From positions 558,001-622,000 of the forward strand of contig BSBM01000870.1 of NCBI GenBank assembly GCA_027924585.1: 64,000 nt of DNA, given 5' to 3'. Source of the stretch: Larix kaempferi (lineage: Eukaryota > Streptophyta > Pinopsida > Pinales > Pinaceae). This document shows positions 47,903 to 60,619 of this stretch, piece by piece (position 1 is the stretch's first letter; each line of letters begins with the position of its first letter). The notes under the pieces were generated by a model. It did no database searches and was not told the DNA's origin. It saw only the letters and a list, made by a program, of their open reading frames with translations. Made by a program: the position numbers and the translations under genes.

Positions 47903-50900
47903 TGTCACGTACCCAAAATTTCGTAAAATTTAAAACTTCTCTAAGTGCCTAAAATGCCGAAATATAAAGTGTGGGTTTACTTTCTTAAATTATTGCTTAC
48001 AAATAATTAAAACTTTGCAATGTTTATTATTGTTTATAAATGTCATTATAATAATCAAGGAAAAGATCCCTCAATGAAATTCATGTATATTAATTACTAT
48101 CTCCCGTCATTTCTGCATGAATAGATAGATGTTTTACTTTTAACTAAATCAATGCTTAACTTAAGATGTCAACCATTTCTTAAATCTTGCGGGAAATACA
48201 AACTTCATTAAGTCTTAATATACATCCTTTAAGAAACATATACTTCTTTCAATAAAACAATCTAAATGGTAACAACACAATCATAATCATAAGAGAAGCA
48301 TTATATCAACAACTAACCTTCTATATGAATCGTATACATCAAAGTAATCATAAACATTTTTAAGGACAGAAACAAGTACTCATACATAAGACACATTGAG
48401 AAACACCATAGGAAACATAGGAGACAAAATATAACGCGGTTCACCCATACACGGGCTAGTCCACAAAGGTGTGTGCATCTTTTAAATAATATTTCCTCCA
48501 TAGGAATTTACATCGTACAGCTCAATCGTTGTCTTTCAAGGAACACCTCTTATAGAGGGCTTCATCAATACACTTTCGACAAAACAATGTCGAGACTCTT
48601 TCATATATAGATCACCCAACACTTATTATAATTTATAAGGTGAATCTAAGAGGATCGATAACCCTAATCCTTTCATGGTCAATATTCCATGAGTGATTCA
48701 TTTCTTCATACAAGAATCCTTGTCCTTCACTTTTAAATATAATCACTTACTTAGGATATATATAAATATATATATAGCTAATAATTACTACTAGGAGAAA
48801 ATACATACATGGTATATTATTTATCAACCTTCTTGCACTAATAAGAGACTTCCTTCAAATATGTAACATTAGAAGTAATTCATACGAACATTCCTATGTC
48901 ATTACCTTCCCCATTGAAATACTGAAAATATATAATATAAAGAAATTAAAGGATTATTATTGGGAGATCAAGGCTGTACAATATCCTTTTCCAGGTTACC
49001 CTACGATTTCTCTATAGAATTAAAACCCGCATGCAGAGGTCGCATACTTAAATAAAATTATGACTGAGGTCTATACCATTGGATCTGGGTATTCTAGAAG
49101 TAATAAGAAAAACATATAAAACAAAATATACAATATCTAAAAGAACCAGAGTTCATAGTTGCGCTCTTTCCGAGCCTTCACCAACAGGTTTATTAGTAAA
49201 CATAGGTATACGACTTTTGAAATATAACTCATCTTCATCGCAGAGATCGGCGGCAGAGAAATACGAACTAACCTCATCATCAATAGGTTAGCCGCATCCT
49301 TTAAACACAAAATAGGTTTTCTAGAATTAACGATACTAACCATACCCATATCTTCACAGGATGGTGCTTAACTGGTTCTATACTTGTGTTTAGGAAAAAG
49401 CTCAAGAAACTAAGAGTGCATAGCTCAGTACTTTAAACAATATGTGAAATGAAGGAGAACAAAATATAAGGGTAATTAAGGAAAATCATAACTTAAAGAT
49501 AATACTTCTAAAATGTCAAATTGATTAGGAGTAATGTAATTCATAGTAGGAGCTGTTCTTTTGGACCCATGTTGACTACCAAGTAGTGAACCCTTCCTTG
49601 TCCTATTTACGATGACAATGAAATTTCCAATTCATAATATAAATATACTCTTTGAATTTCAAGAGAGTTCTACTCCTATCATTTCGTCATCTACTATCGT
49701 TGATTTTTAAAGCTTTAATAGATTTCGATGCTATAATTCCTAATCTAAACCATCAATAACGTAGTTTCTTTTAAGGATTCTGTCAAGGTTTGAACTACAA
49801 TTTTTAGCGTTATACATACAACAAATTTACAAAAGATCCCGAGCGATCTCACTCCAGGATAAAGTATAAATATAAATATTGTTTTACTGAAATTTTTGGT
49901 CTACGATATACCTAGGATATAAATAGATGACATCATCCTGAAAAAAAAGACCACCAAGCACACACTCGACCACGCCACAGCAGTGGACATAATTGAGGCA
50001 CTGAGAAAGAAATTTATGAGCATGGAGAAAGATACTGCAAAAAGTGAAAGAGAACTATTACATCTTGCAGTTCAGCACAACAGATAACTAGAAAAGAATC
50101 TGTGATGTTAGGTAATGGCTGAGCATAACTACTCATACCATAGACAAAGTATTTTAACTCTGTCATGACAGGCATCGATTGAACCCATAGAATGTCTTAA
50201 AATCTACCCAGATGGTGGATTAATCCAGGATGTAAGCAAAAGATCATTTTGACTCTGGAAGAGAAGGAATATAAAGTAAGGAGAAAACTGATTACTGGCA
50301 GCATTCTTATGAAAACCTAAATCTATTACCTCAACCAATGTGAATTTTGAGCTTCTACATTTACATTTCAGTAATCTATCAAAAGGTCAAAGAGATAACA
50401 TCCTTCTTCCTATGGGGACTTAGCGTATCTTTAATATTTTACTCCATACATGAATGCTTGTAAAAAAAAAAAAAGCTTTGCAGGGAAAAGAAAACGTACC
50501 TCTCAGTAAAACGAATGTAGATCCACAATCCATAGATTACTAACTAATCTCGATATCCTCCTCCAAGATTTCGTGCTTCAAAAGATTAAAATGGAAGGAT
50601 CCAATTTCCACAATTAAACAATTCAACATTCCTATCTGCGCATTCCCACAAGAGAGCGTTCTGTTACTGTCCATCCAAATGTATTAACAAACTGAGAATT
50701 GCAAACTATGATGCCCCTCCCCTCTAACACAACGATGGGACTTTATAACTCTGCCCATTTCCTTTCTTGTTTTCTTGCAGTGTAAAGACTTTTCCTGAGA
50801 CCATGATACCGAATTTACCCCCTCCCGTTTCCCAAAAATAACCATCTCCCATACAAAGACAACCCTTTCCTTTATGAAGGAGGAACTCCCAATTCGAATG

Positions 50901-51875
50901 GCCAACACCTGGCTCACCCATGAGGAACAAGTGGCGGTAAGTAAGAAAGAAATAATGCTCCACTACGGAGGCAATATCGCAGAAAATCCTCCTAATCATT
51001 CTCCAATAAGTCCTACGTTTAATACTCCACTATGGGAACTAACTTCAACTCTACCTGTTTTTTTTTTATTACTCATCAATTGGCAACTAAAGACTCACAA
51101 CATCATTCCAATGCGACAGCGTGTAAGAATCAATAATTAAGGTCCAATTCTAAGAAGAACTGTGGGGGATCGTTGGAGTAAATGGGCTTCTCAACCAATT
51201 TTCTTATATGAATGCCCATCAACATGAAAAGATATGGTATGGCTTAATTCCAACACGTTTTCCATAAATCGAGGAAGGTTGTCTACCTTGTATTTCTATA
51301 AGTTATAACACATATATATATTTCAGAATTTACGTAAAGCATTCTATGTATTCATTTAAGACATTAAGTCTTAGCTTCTTTTAAATATCATGTATAAAAT
51401 TTCTTAAATATTTGACTTTACTTTCATCACCCATATGTATAATAGATGTACATAATTACCCATTCTCCTTAAGTCTGAGTGTACTCTCTTTACATTACTT
51501 CGAGTAAGTAATATATAAATATATAAAAGAGAACTTAGTGTTATCTTATTTAGGGATATTAAATATACTTTTTACGACACTTTTGTCTACGTTTTAAGTA
51601 GTTGTGATATATAGTTTTACTGCGTAGTTTTATGCCAATAGGTAAGTCATCACAATTTAAATCTATCATGTAGTGAATAGCTGTTATCCCAAACTTAAGT
51701 GATGACCCTATCACCAGTCTCCCAAGTGTAACACAACACTTATGAAAATAATACTAGCTCGAGGTCCACTGGTGGGGCCTTGGCCTTGAGCTCCTCACTA
51801 GGGTCGTTTACATAATTTTCATAATTATATTTACAAGAGAAATAACAATAGGGTTTGAATTTGAGGGAGGTTACA
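47903..51875 (-). mobile_element. solo LTR of the E family
   Basis: 3973 bp with a TSD TACAT on both sides (47898-47902, 51876-51880) inside the coding region of B. Minus-strand start TGTAACCTCCCTCAAATTC (51875), end TTTGGGTACGTGACA. It has the organisation and terminal sequences of the E LTRs: its last 115 bp (51758-51875) match 24893-25007 and 32303-32417 closely, while much of the body has diverged. No interior or second LTR is present, so it is the usual product of recombination between two LTRs. Confidence 0.88.
50741..50748 (-). promoter_or_regulatory. possible TATA box of solo LTR
   Basis: The minus strand reads TTATAAAG, downstream of an AAATGGGCAGAG block comparable to that at the E-LTR candidate promoter (23756-23767). 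Confidence 0.3.
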
Positions 51876-51880
51876 TACAT

Positions 51881-53095
51881 TGTTTGGGTGAAAGGACACA
51901 TGGAAGAATTACTTGACACATTTGAAACCTCCTTGGGGAAGCATTCATTTCTCTCATTTGATTACTATCACATTCATGGATGTATTTATGCGACTTCTTT
52001 GAGCCACTTGAAGTCTCCTTGTTTTCTTTGGTCCTTACTTGGTTCAAATTTTGGTGGAGGTTATTCATTAATTTCTTAGATGAAAGAACACATGGATGAT
52101 TATTTTGAAGCTTCTTACATTCTTTTGGAGCATTATTATAGTACATGGGATCCTCACCTATGTCATTGGATTATATTTGATTGGTCACTTGATGCTTGTG
52201 TGCACTTGGCAAGTGGAGGTCTACTTGCTTCGATCGATAAGCACTTTCATGATCCTTTGGTGAGGCACTTTCCTGATGTACATTTGTATGATGCTGAAAT
52301 TTAATTTGATGATATATATTTTGTAATTATGATGTTTGGAAGGATTCTCATTATAAAAATGGATCCTGGCATCTCCCACCTTGGTGTAAAATTTTGTGTT
52401 ACTTTGCTCATTGATGGAATGCACCAATTATGGGATCCTCGCATTCTGCACTTGGTTGAAATAGTTTGGAGGATATTGTACACATCCTACTTTGATGTAT
52501 TGTTTTGGGAGACCTTGTGCATGATAGGAACTCACAAGAATTGGGACATGGGAATCCCACATTCTGATTTATATGTGTTCATAATGTGTAGTGATGGGGT
52601 GTGAAAGTGTTGGGACCTTGGCATCCCATACTTGCTTTATTGGTTTTTGATGATATTGTGCATTAGGAGGGTGTGAAAGTAGTGGGATCCAAAAATGTTT
52701 TATCATGTGCAGCTCATTTGTATCACATTTTGGTTGGTTGGATTGATCAAGAAAGCCTCTTCTCTTCCCCATGGGTTCATCTTTGCAGTAGATGGTGATG
52801 GTTCCTACATGGAAAACATATTCTTGGGCAGACTTGTGTTTTTCTTGTAGGGTGTTATGGTGACTTCCATGTGACTCTTATGCATTGCATATGAGAATAT
52901 ATATTGCACCTTGTATTCTTGAGTATCATTTGGGATCCTGGTATCAGTTGTGATTAGTCTCCACACTAAGTTCATGGTTGGATGGTAATATAACAATATG
53001 TTGGGAGATTTCATGAGTAGTTTATAATCAGAGTGGTGCAGTAGAAGCATGATGGCTCATGCTGCTTAGTTGGGTTGGATTTAATTATTGCTTGA
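51881..53095 (+). pseudogene. unrecognised B-family protein, part 2 (WDPxI repeats)
   Basis: Continues B's protein after the solo LTR. It opens with VKGHMEELLDTF...GKHSFLSFDYY (to 52076), resembling the block MQNTLEKHSFHIHLSTHEFG of C (about 60360). Then comes a run of W-D-P-like motifs: WDPHL 52146, MDPGI 52359, WDPRI 52431, WDMGI 52542, WDLGI 52611 and WDPKM 52683, all in one reading frame despite stops between them, plus WDPGI at 52931 in another frame. Spacing is mostly 23-24 residues. Stops at 52077 and 52602 and others break it. The motif is not one I can assign to a known family. Confidence 0.68.
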
Positions 53096-53111
53096 GGACA
53101 AGCAATATTGT

Positions 53112-53121
53112 GAAGGGAGGA
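53112..53121 (+). other. polypurine tract of B
   Basis: GAAGGGAGGA directly before the 3' LTR. The GCTTGAGGACAAGC inverted repeat lies 7-21 bases upstream, identical in element D. A GAGGACAAGCA-like box before the tract is, as I recall, common in plant Ty3/gypsy elements. Confidence 0.8.
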
Positions 53122-53122
53122 C

Positions 53123-55264
53123 TGTCATGTCCCCTCATTGATTTTTAGTTGAAGGAGTTCCTAGCCCAACCAATCCCTTGAGTTGAGGAGGAAATTTCAT
53201 TCAATTGGGGTTAATTATGAAGTTAAGGCATTAATTAGTTAGGAAGTTTAATTTTTTTTTATCCTAAGTTTGAAATGCACTTGGTAGAAGTAAGTTTTAT
53301 TAATTAAATATTTTTATTTTGGAATAAAGTTGATAATGAGCCACAAGTGTGCCTTAGAGGATAAGTTTGACTGAGAGGTAACTTGCAAGACAAGAAAAGA
53401 TAAAGCAGTCCAAACAAGGAAAGTAGGAAAATGAGAAGAAAGAATAATAAACCAACAAAGATTAGGAAAATCAGAATAAAGTAGAAAAGCAGGACAAAGC
53501 AGAAACGTACGGTAAGCCAGAAAAGCAAGGAAAAAATAGGACAAAGCATAAAAGCAAGATAAGGTAGAAAATAAGGAAAAAGTAAGATAGAAAATCAAAA
53601 TAAGAATAAAGAAAAAGAAAAGGAAAAATAAAAGTAAAAATAAAAATAAAAATAAAAATAAAAAGCAGAAAGTAAAGAAAAGTAGAAAGCAAGGCAAAAG
53701 CTAAAGCATAAAGAAAACTAAAGCAAAGCAGAAAGCAAGGAAAAAGCTAAAGAAAAATCAAATCAACCTTATCCACTCCATGAGGGTGCCTTATCCTATA
53801 TTAATTGCTCAACAAGTCACCTATATCTATAAAAGAATGATTGAAACTCCATTTCACATATTTTGATCATTTGTGATTTGAATTGAATGGAATTTTTCCT
53901 CTTTGACCCCAGATATGTGCCCCATGCTTCTAATGAAAGAATGATGACATACAATATCCATAATTGAGACTATTTCATATCCTGAAGATTTTCTACATGC
54001 AGTATCAACTATCATTGAATAATTCAGGCCATTCGGAAGTGTTTCCTAGCATCAATCCAATCAAAGAGAGATCTCGAGCAAGGATTGATAAGAGGAGGAG
54101 ATCTAGTTGCTTGAATGCACCCCTAGGATAATTATATGAGATTAGTGCACCTTTCATGAGAATCCATATGATCAATATCCATCATCATAGCATATACAGT
54201 GATTAAACTCCTCATTCTTACTCTTATCTACATTATTCTCCTTCAATCAATGTAATAATCCAAGATTGATGGATTTCTTTGAAGTTCGAGCCTTGAGATT
54301 TATGTTTATTGCTTATCCAACTCAGTGAATGTTTGTTTATACTTTTAATTTAATTTATTATCCACACAAATTATTTGATAATGAATTTGAGAACCTTAGA
54401 GACTGATTATGTCGAGTCTTTAACAAGACTAGCTCTTTGTGCATCTATTACTTGAAGAGTTTTCAGGAAATTGAATTATATAGAGTTCTATGAAACCATT
54501 CCACTTATTAAAGATTTTTTATATTTTCATTTTCCTGAAGAATACATCCCACATCCAAAATCAGAGATTCATGACCCTTGATGACTTCTTGTATTCCTAT
54601 TTCTGAAGACTAGCTCATTGAGCTCTTTTAATTGACTAGTTTCGCAGTAGTTTTAATTAAGAGATATATGGTTGTGAAATTTAAGTGTTATCATTCATAT
54701 GATATTCTTGAGACCTTTATGAAGAACCTACACAACTCTCCCTGAGAATTCCTATCCCTCTCAGCTTGTTTGGAAGAGCTTGGAAACAATCTAGTTGAGC
54801 AGTCCATCCTAGCTCTTTTTCTCTCCTTGACTCCAAACACTGCCAAAATCTCCAAAAACCTATGTAAAAATTTTAGAACAGTATATTAGAGGGTTATTAA
54901 ATTTTACGCACCTTTGTTTTATGTCAAGTGTAAGTGAAAGAGTTTAGTAGGCATATGCTGGTGTGCCCAGGAAACCTTGGAGCAGACTTCAACCTGGTTG
55001 TTGTTCGAAACATAAATGGCCCTAGTACATTGTGATTAGAAATCAGAGTTGGGAATTGATGCTATTTTGCTTGTTGTTGCACACTACCCAATATAATTTG
55101 AATATACAAAAGTCTCCATCAGTCAAGCTTCGGGTGGGTTAATCAATGACCAGTTCTAGTTCCTTCTTCACTAGTTTTTAGAACTAGTTCCTACTTGGAA
55201 ATTTTATGATTTGAAGTTTGAATTTTGAGATAATATAATTTGATATCAGATCAGGGATATTAAA
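53123..55264 (+). repeat. 3' LTR of B
   Basis: 2142 bp, TGTCATGTCCCCTCATT ... GGATATTAAA, followed by the TSD TCAAT. It contains a purine-rich tract (53395-53760), a TATA box (53827) and the GATATGTGCCCC motif near 53910. The antisense open frames over the purine tract (53304-53697 minus, Phe/Leu-rich) are compositional. Confidence 0.9.
53827..53835 (+). promoter_or_regulatory. TATA box of B 3' LTR
   Basis: CTATAAAAG just downstream of the purine tract and about 80 bases upstream of the conserved GTGCCCC motif. The 5' LTR has CTATAATAG at the same place. Confidence 0.5.
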
Positions 55265-55269
55265 TCAAT

Positions 55270-56112
55270 ATAAAGCACATCCTTAGGCCCATATAGAAGA
55301 AAGTCATAAATTTCATCCATGTAAAATGATTCAAAATTTGGTATCTCTTCATTGATCTACATGAATCTAAAACTAGAGCATTTTTTCACATCCTCATAAG
55401 TCTTGAGGAGCACATGATATTGCTATTGAGACATTCTAGTATGGGGACAAGTAGTTTTGTGAATCCAAAAGAAATATATGTGCCATATTGATATACTAAA
55501 AGCAAATATTTCATAGAAATTGAGCAATATTAACTAAGAACTCAACCAATTTGAGTTTTCTTTTCTTAACCCTAGGGTATACATAAATAAGCACATTTCA
55601 TCTCTATACACACAAATTACTAATATTTAAAAAATGTCGAAAACCTAGGATTTTAAAACCATATCTTGAATTTTTTATTTCATTTTTAATATCCCCTCTT
55701 CACAATCTCTTTCATTCTACTGTGCTTGTCATGATATCATTCCCTTTGATTTGGTTACACTCCTATCATTTTCTTAGCTTTGGTGCCTCAATCAAATAAA
55801 AAAAATGAGAAGTAAAATCCCTTTTTAATAATTTTCACTCTGCTTTAAAAAAATGAAAGTTTGCAACAATGTTATTGATGACGCAATTGCATCATCAGTA
55901 ATGTCAACATAACATTTAAAATATAGCTTAAAAGTTTTAGGTGTCACAATGGTCAAATGGGTCATAGGGGTAGTCTGTATAGTATCTTAGGGATCATAAT
56001 GGTTATGAGTTAAAATTTATTAAGAGTCATAATAGTTTGTTTGTAGTGTATTAGGGATCATAGTATCTTATGGGATGATTATGTAAGGGGTCATAGGGAT
56101 TAAGGGTTATAG
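55270..56112. other. gene-free DNA between B and C
   Basis: No supported gene. About 55940-56110 is a loose repetition of GGGTCATAGGG / GGGATCATA-type phrases, a degenerate short tandem repeat. Confidence 0.5.
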
Positions 56113-57719
56113 TGTAATGTCCCCATTCTGGTAGCACTATGGTTCACCACTATGCCCATTATATTTCCATAGTTGGAGTGGAAATTAAATAAGCTTGCTA
56201 GGGAATTAACTTTGGCCTATAGTCATATTGTATAATTAAATTAAACCATGCACAAGTAATTTATCCCATAGTTTCAAATATTTAATTGTTAATTAATTAT
56301 TTGATGAGTTGTAAATGCTTAGGTGGATTAGGAGGGGTAATAGGAGATTAAGTGGACCCTATGAGTTGTATTCCAAAAAGGAAACTGGAAGAAATGTAGT
56401 GAAAAACAAGAAATCAACTAAAAATCTAGAAAGCATAGAAAAAAAAAAAGCAACAGAAAAACAGGAAATCACATAAAAGTAAAAAGTAGTAGAAAAGCAG
56501 GAAAGCATTGGAAAATTAGGAGAAAATAAACAAAAAGCAGGAAAGGAAAGAAATCAAGGAAAAAATAAGATAAAGATGCAAGTCCAAATTTATCTAGTGA
56601 GGGCGCATTGGAGGTGGCTAGTGGTCCACATGCATTTCATATTAGAAGATGACTGGATTATAAAAGGAGGAGGAGAACACCCATTCATATCTTTTTCTTG
56701 TTTTATTATTCATTTTGAAGCTCCGAGCTTTCAAGACTTAGGAGATGTGCCCCTAGTCGCCAATTGGGAGATGTGCCCCTTCTGTTCACCATACTCGTTG
56801 AGGATTCATATAGACCTTGAGGAGGAAGGCATTCAACATTTCTCACTAAGAGTAATTTCAATATTCTCATGTCAATTGTAGGTCCATACCACTTCCAATC
56901 AAACGTGATATTGATCACATAGTATTGAAGACTCCAATAGTTGGTGTATTTTCTGCAATATTTGTATTTTCCATGTTATGGATGGTGTATGGTGATTACA
57001 TGGGTGTTTGATGCTATACTTCAGCCTTGCAATGTAAAATTATCCTCTAAAAATTAGTATAATAATTTTTCTTTCCATTTCGCAAATTCTATCTTTCATC
57101 TTCAATGAATAATTATTCCCATGCTTGTTTAGAGGCTAGAATTAGCTAGTTTTCAGTATTGTTGTATTTAACTGTCTTCCACCTCCCCACATATTATTTT
57201 GTGAGTATCTGTCGTAAGAAGACATAAATTTGGACTATCCCATCCTTCAGGTTTGAAATTTGTTACCCCATGGAATCATTCGAATTGGGTAGAAAATCTC
57301 CTAGTTGAGCTGTCCTAAACCCCAATTTTCCTCCTACCTTCCAAACTTCACCAACTTCAGCTCTATTGTTAGTATCAGTGTTTGAATAGTATGTTGGGGG
57401 TTAATACAGGCCAACCAATTCTATTTATACACCAGAATCCATTGTGTTCCACATAATTCCTATGGCCATTTCCTTGAAGCCTTTGGTTTAGCCAAAGGAG
57501 CATACCTAGGCATGATGCACCCAGATAATGTGCAATTGTCAAATTTGAGTGTCTATATAAGGATACTGTAGGATATTATAAGGTTGTATTTAACCTTAGT
57601 ACTAGGTTTGGTAAGAATAGGGAATGTTTTCTCGTGTTTGAATAAATTCTAAAACAATCTAGCTAGTTCGCCTTTGTAATTTTTTCTGAGTGTGACTTTT
57701 TTTGAAGAGGTAAATTACA
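56113..57719 (+). repeat. 5' LTR of C
   Basis: TGTAATGTCCCC ... AAATTACA. It contains a purine-rich tract (about 56385-56580), the TATA box TTATAAAAG (56658) and two copies of GGAGATGTGCCCC (about 56741 and 56767). Confidence 0.72.
56658..56666 (+). promoter_or_regulatory. TATA box of C 5' LTR
   Basis: TTATAAAAG, 80 bases downstream of the purine tract and about 85 upstream of the first GAGATGTGCCCC, the same layout as in the B and C 3' LTRs. Confidence 0.5.
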
Positions 57720-57720
57720 G

Positions 57721-57733
57721 TGGTATCAGGGCA
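57721..57733 (+). other. primer binding site of C
   Basis: TGGTATCAGGGCA, Met-type with one change, one base after the LTR end. Confidence 0.78.
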
Positions 57734-57800
57734 TGGTCCTCTAAACCTATGGGAAACAAGACCAAGATACATTTCTCATTTAAAGAAGAAAATTTGTAGA

Positions 57801-60600
57801 ATGAGGTTGTTCCTAGTAACCGTTGAAGAAGACTTTGAGCGGTATGAAGAAGAAGAGGTGATCTTGGTTGATGGATGTTTGCAAATCACAAGAGATGAGG
57901 ATGGTTACTTGAGTAACCAAATGTAAATTGAAGGTATCAGGTCCAAAAAACCAATGTCCAATATTCTTTATGGTAGAGAAGTATTTGGAGGAAAGCCACC
58001 ATGAGTTGATCCTTCTGAGTACATTTGAAGATACCAAGCATTAAGAAAATAGATCCATGAACTCTTGTATTTTCAAGAGTTATGTGAATCTAAGGTTAGA
58101 ATCTTATTTTGGAATAAGGATCCATTTGGAAACTCACATCATAATAGAATAAACCATATTGTCAACAATGTGTGCAGAGAAGTGGAGCAAATGTTGCAAC
58201 AGAATGAAGTTTTACCATCAAATTTCTCTACCTAAAATCTATGTGAAGAAAGTGCATCCAATATCATGGTGGAGACTACTCACGATGCTGATCCTCATGC
58301 TTATCAATATGAATAATCCTCAAGTTTCCAAGAGGATAGCATGGAATCATAAGCACCTAAAGATAATAATGATGAATTGCGTGTCAAGAATGAAACCTGT
58401 GTTGTGGATGCATGCCATAAGCAAGAGGATATTAGGTGTCATCCATTGGAAGAAGTAATAGTGGTGGAGGATCTCCTCTGTGAGCCACATCATTTGAGTG
58501 GATCACTAAAGGAGAATCAAGAGAAGCTCATGGAAGCCTTGAATAAATTTATTGATACCAATGCCTTGGTGTCAAGATGTTGTTGGAGATCTTCAGGAGA
58601 TGGTTGGGAGAAAGAATCCTTTTTAGAATATTTAAAAACTCTCAGAGAAGCAGTGGCCAAGATGAAAGAGAGTTACACGAAATTACTCTTAGATAGAAAT
58701 CAACTTCTCTGGATTGCATACATGTACCATCATGCACTCAAGGACAAGAAGAATAAATAGAAAGATTGGTAGTGAATTGGAGGCTACATATGTTTCTCTG
58801 GAAAACACCCAAGAATCTCTTCAAGAATCAAGGTTGCATATTGACCAGATTCATAGAGAGTTGAGCATGCCACATCCTCCATCTTGCATGGAAAATGATC
58901 ATGTGCACATGGAAGGATACACTCTAGCTTTGATGGAGGAAACTCATATGGAAGATAAACATGAGGAAAATTCTAATTTGCAGGTGTTTCTGAAGGGAGA
59001 TGATATTGAAAACATTGGCCAAGCACTTTTTTTGAAGAATGATGAGAAGGAATCAACTATGAGAGAGATAGTTGAGGACAAGTAAATTGGATCAACTAGT
59101 AGATGTGCTTATTTATCCAAGGATTGGGTATATGAGTACATAATAGATATGGATATACAAGGGTACACCCTTTGACACCTCATTCATTGTAAAATATTGT
59201 GAGCAAGAAGAGAAACCCAAAATACATGCTCTTTGGAAGAAAAATGTCATGGATGAGGTTGACCGAGTGCTATATGTGCATTAGAAGGATTATGATCTTC
59301 CCTAATGGGTGCAAGAAATGATTTTGGAGGAGGTAGATACATTTTCTCCACTTGGACTAGCCAATAAGTGTGTTGATTCATCCATGTATTGGGTGGATAA
59401 CTACATCTTAGAGATGGATGCACATGGAGGTAAGAGTTTTGTTCACACTAGTAGAAAGTTAAACGACACCTCTCTTGATTTCCAATCATATGAGTAGCAA
59501 CAAACATATCTTTTATTATCACATGATGCATTCAATATGCATAGTGGGACTTGGAAGTTCCAATTGACTTAGTGGGATGGAACATATGGAATTGATGCTC
59601 AAGATGAGTTTCTCTTCCTATTGGAAATATTCATAAAAATTCCAACAAGCACTTGGAAGAGTGTACTTCCAATTTGGGTGTGGGATCCTGGGATCCCTTA
59701 GAGTGATGGACTGTTCCTAATGTTAGAGAAGCACATGGAGTGGGATCCTGGTATTAGTTGGTTTTATAGTTTAGCAGTTGGAAATAGATTTCAATCCAAC
59801 CATATTTTTTAGGAGTCTATCCATATGGAGCAGTGGTTTAGTTTCTTACATACGAAACCATATGATGGATGGGCTTACTTTTATCCTACTTGGTGGTTTG
59901 AGAGTCTGTAGAAGGCTCTTTTTGTTGACACTGGGCAATGTAGACATGGTATTAGGATAAACTTGTCACTTCTCAAATTCATTTGGGACCCTGTAATCAT
60001 TCTTGGCCTCAACTATTCCAGCTGGAAATATTATGTAGCAGTGTGTGGGAGAAAGACACCTCTTGAGAGGAGTAAATTGCAGAGGGTTAAGTACCTCCCC
60101 AAAATTGACCTCCACCTTAATCCACATCATCAAGCTCCTATGGATGAAGAAGTTCTGCATAATACATATCGTTGTTTCAAATGGGACTATGTGTGATTCA
60201 CATGCATAAGAATTAGTTTGGATAGCGCACCTACGGATTTACCATCTTACATGAGTAGAGAATACAACCAACACTTTGGTAATATTTTACTTGTTCCTTT
60301 TGATGAAATTCTGGTTCATTGCAGCATGTTGGGAAATCATTATTTTGGTTTGGTAGCTATGCAAAATACTTTGGAAAAGCATTCATTTCATATCCATTTG
60401 TCTACACATGAATTTGGAAGGATTGAGGGATCATATCTTGATTCTATGGTTGAGCTTGGCAAAGCTGGTGCCTACATGAAGAGGACTCGATTCACCCTTG
60501 TTTGGATCAATTCTATAGATGTAAATAAGTGGGAGAATGGTGCACCATGTAGAGATTCTTTCTTATTCAAATCACATTTGGTGGACCAAGTAAGGAAGTG
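57801..60600 (+). pseudogene. unrecognised C-family protein, decayed
   Basis: Blocks in order: a short acidic start near 57800-57925 (EEDFERYEEEE); a block at 58377-58760 with CCWRSSGDGWE, then a helix with YLKTLREAVAKMK and LLLDRNQLLWIA, aligning with D's CWNLGEQS...LLSDRDSLLELV; 58714-59085 with ENTQESLQESRLHIDQIH, aligning with D's STQSALQESKTEILQLH; 59309-59497; then WDPGI at 59681 and 59741 and WDPVI at 59984, all in one frame; and a last block 60218-60601 containing EKHSFHIHLSTHEFG. The frame changes at least three times. No enzyme motif is present. Coding potential is inferred from the ordered similarity to B and D. Confidence 0.68.
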
Positions 60601-60619
60601 AGTCTCCTATTAGGATGAG

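Larger units (their letters stand above)
37126..55264 (+). mobile_element. Element B, non-autonomous LTR retrotransposon (B/C/D family)
   Basis: Full-length, nested. 5' LTR 37126-46209 (interrupted by copia I), primer site 46211, a degenerate coding region interrupted by a 3973-bp solo LTR, polypurine tract 53112-53121, 3' LTR 53123-55264. Exact TSD TCAAT at 37121-37125 and 55265-55269. Removing the insertions leaves LTRs of about 2.2 and 2.1 kb and an interior of about 2.9 kb. No polymerase genes. The interior is clearly related to D and more weakly to C. Confidence 0.88.

Noticed and set aside
47903-51875. Treating this 4-kb gap in B as unique host DNA
   Set aside because: TG...CA-type termini, an exact TACAT duplication and terminal similarity to the E LTRs show it is an inserted solo LTR.
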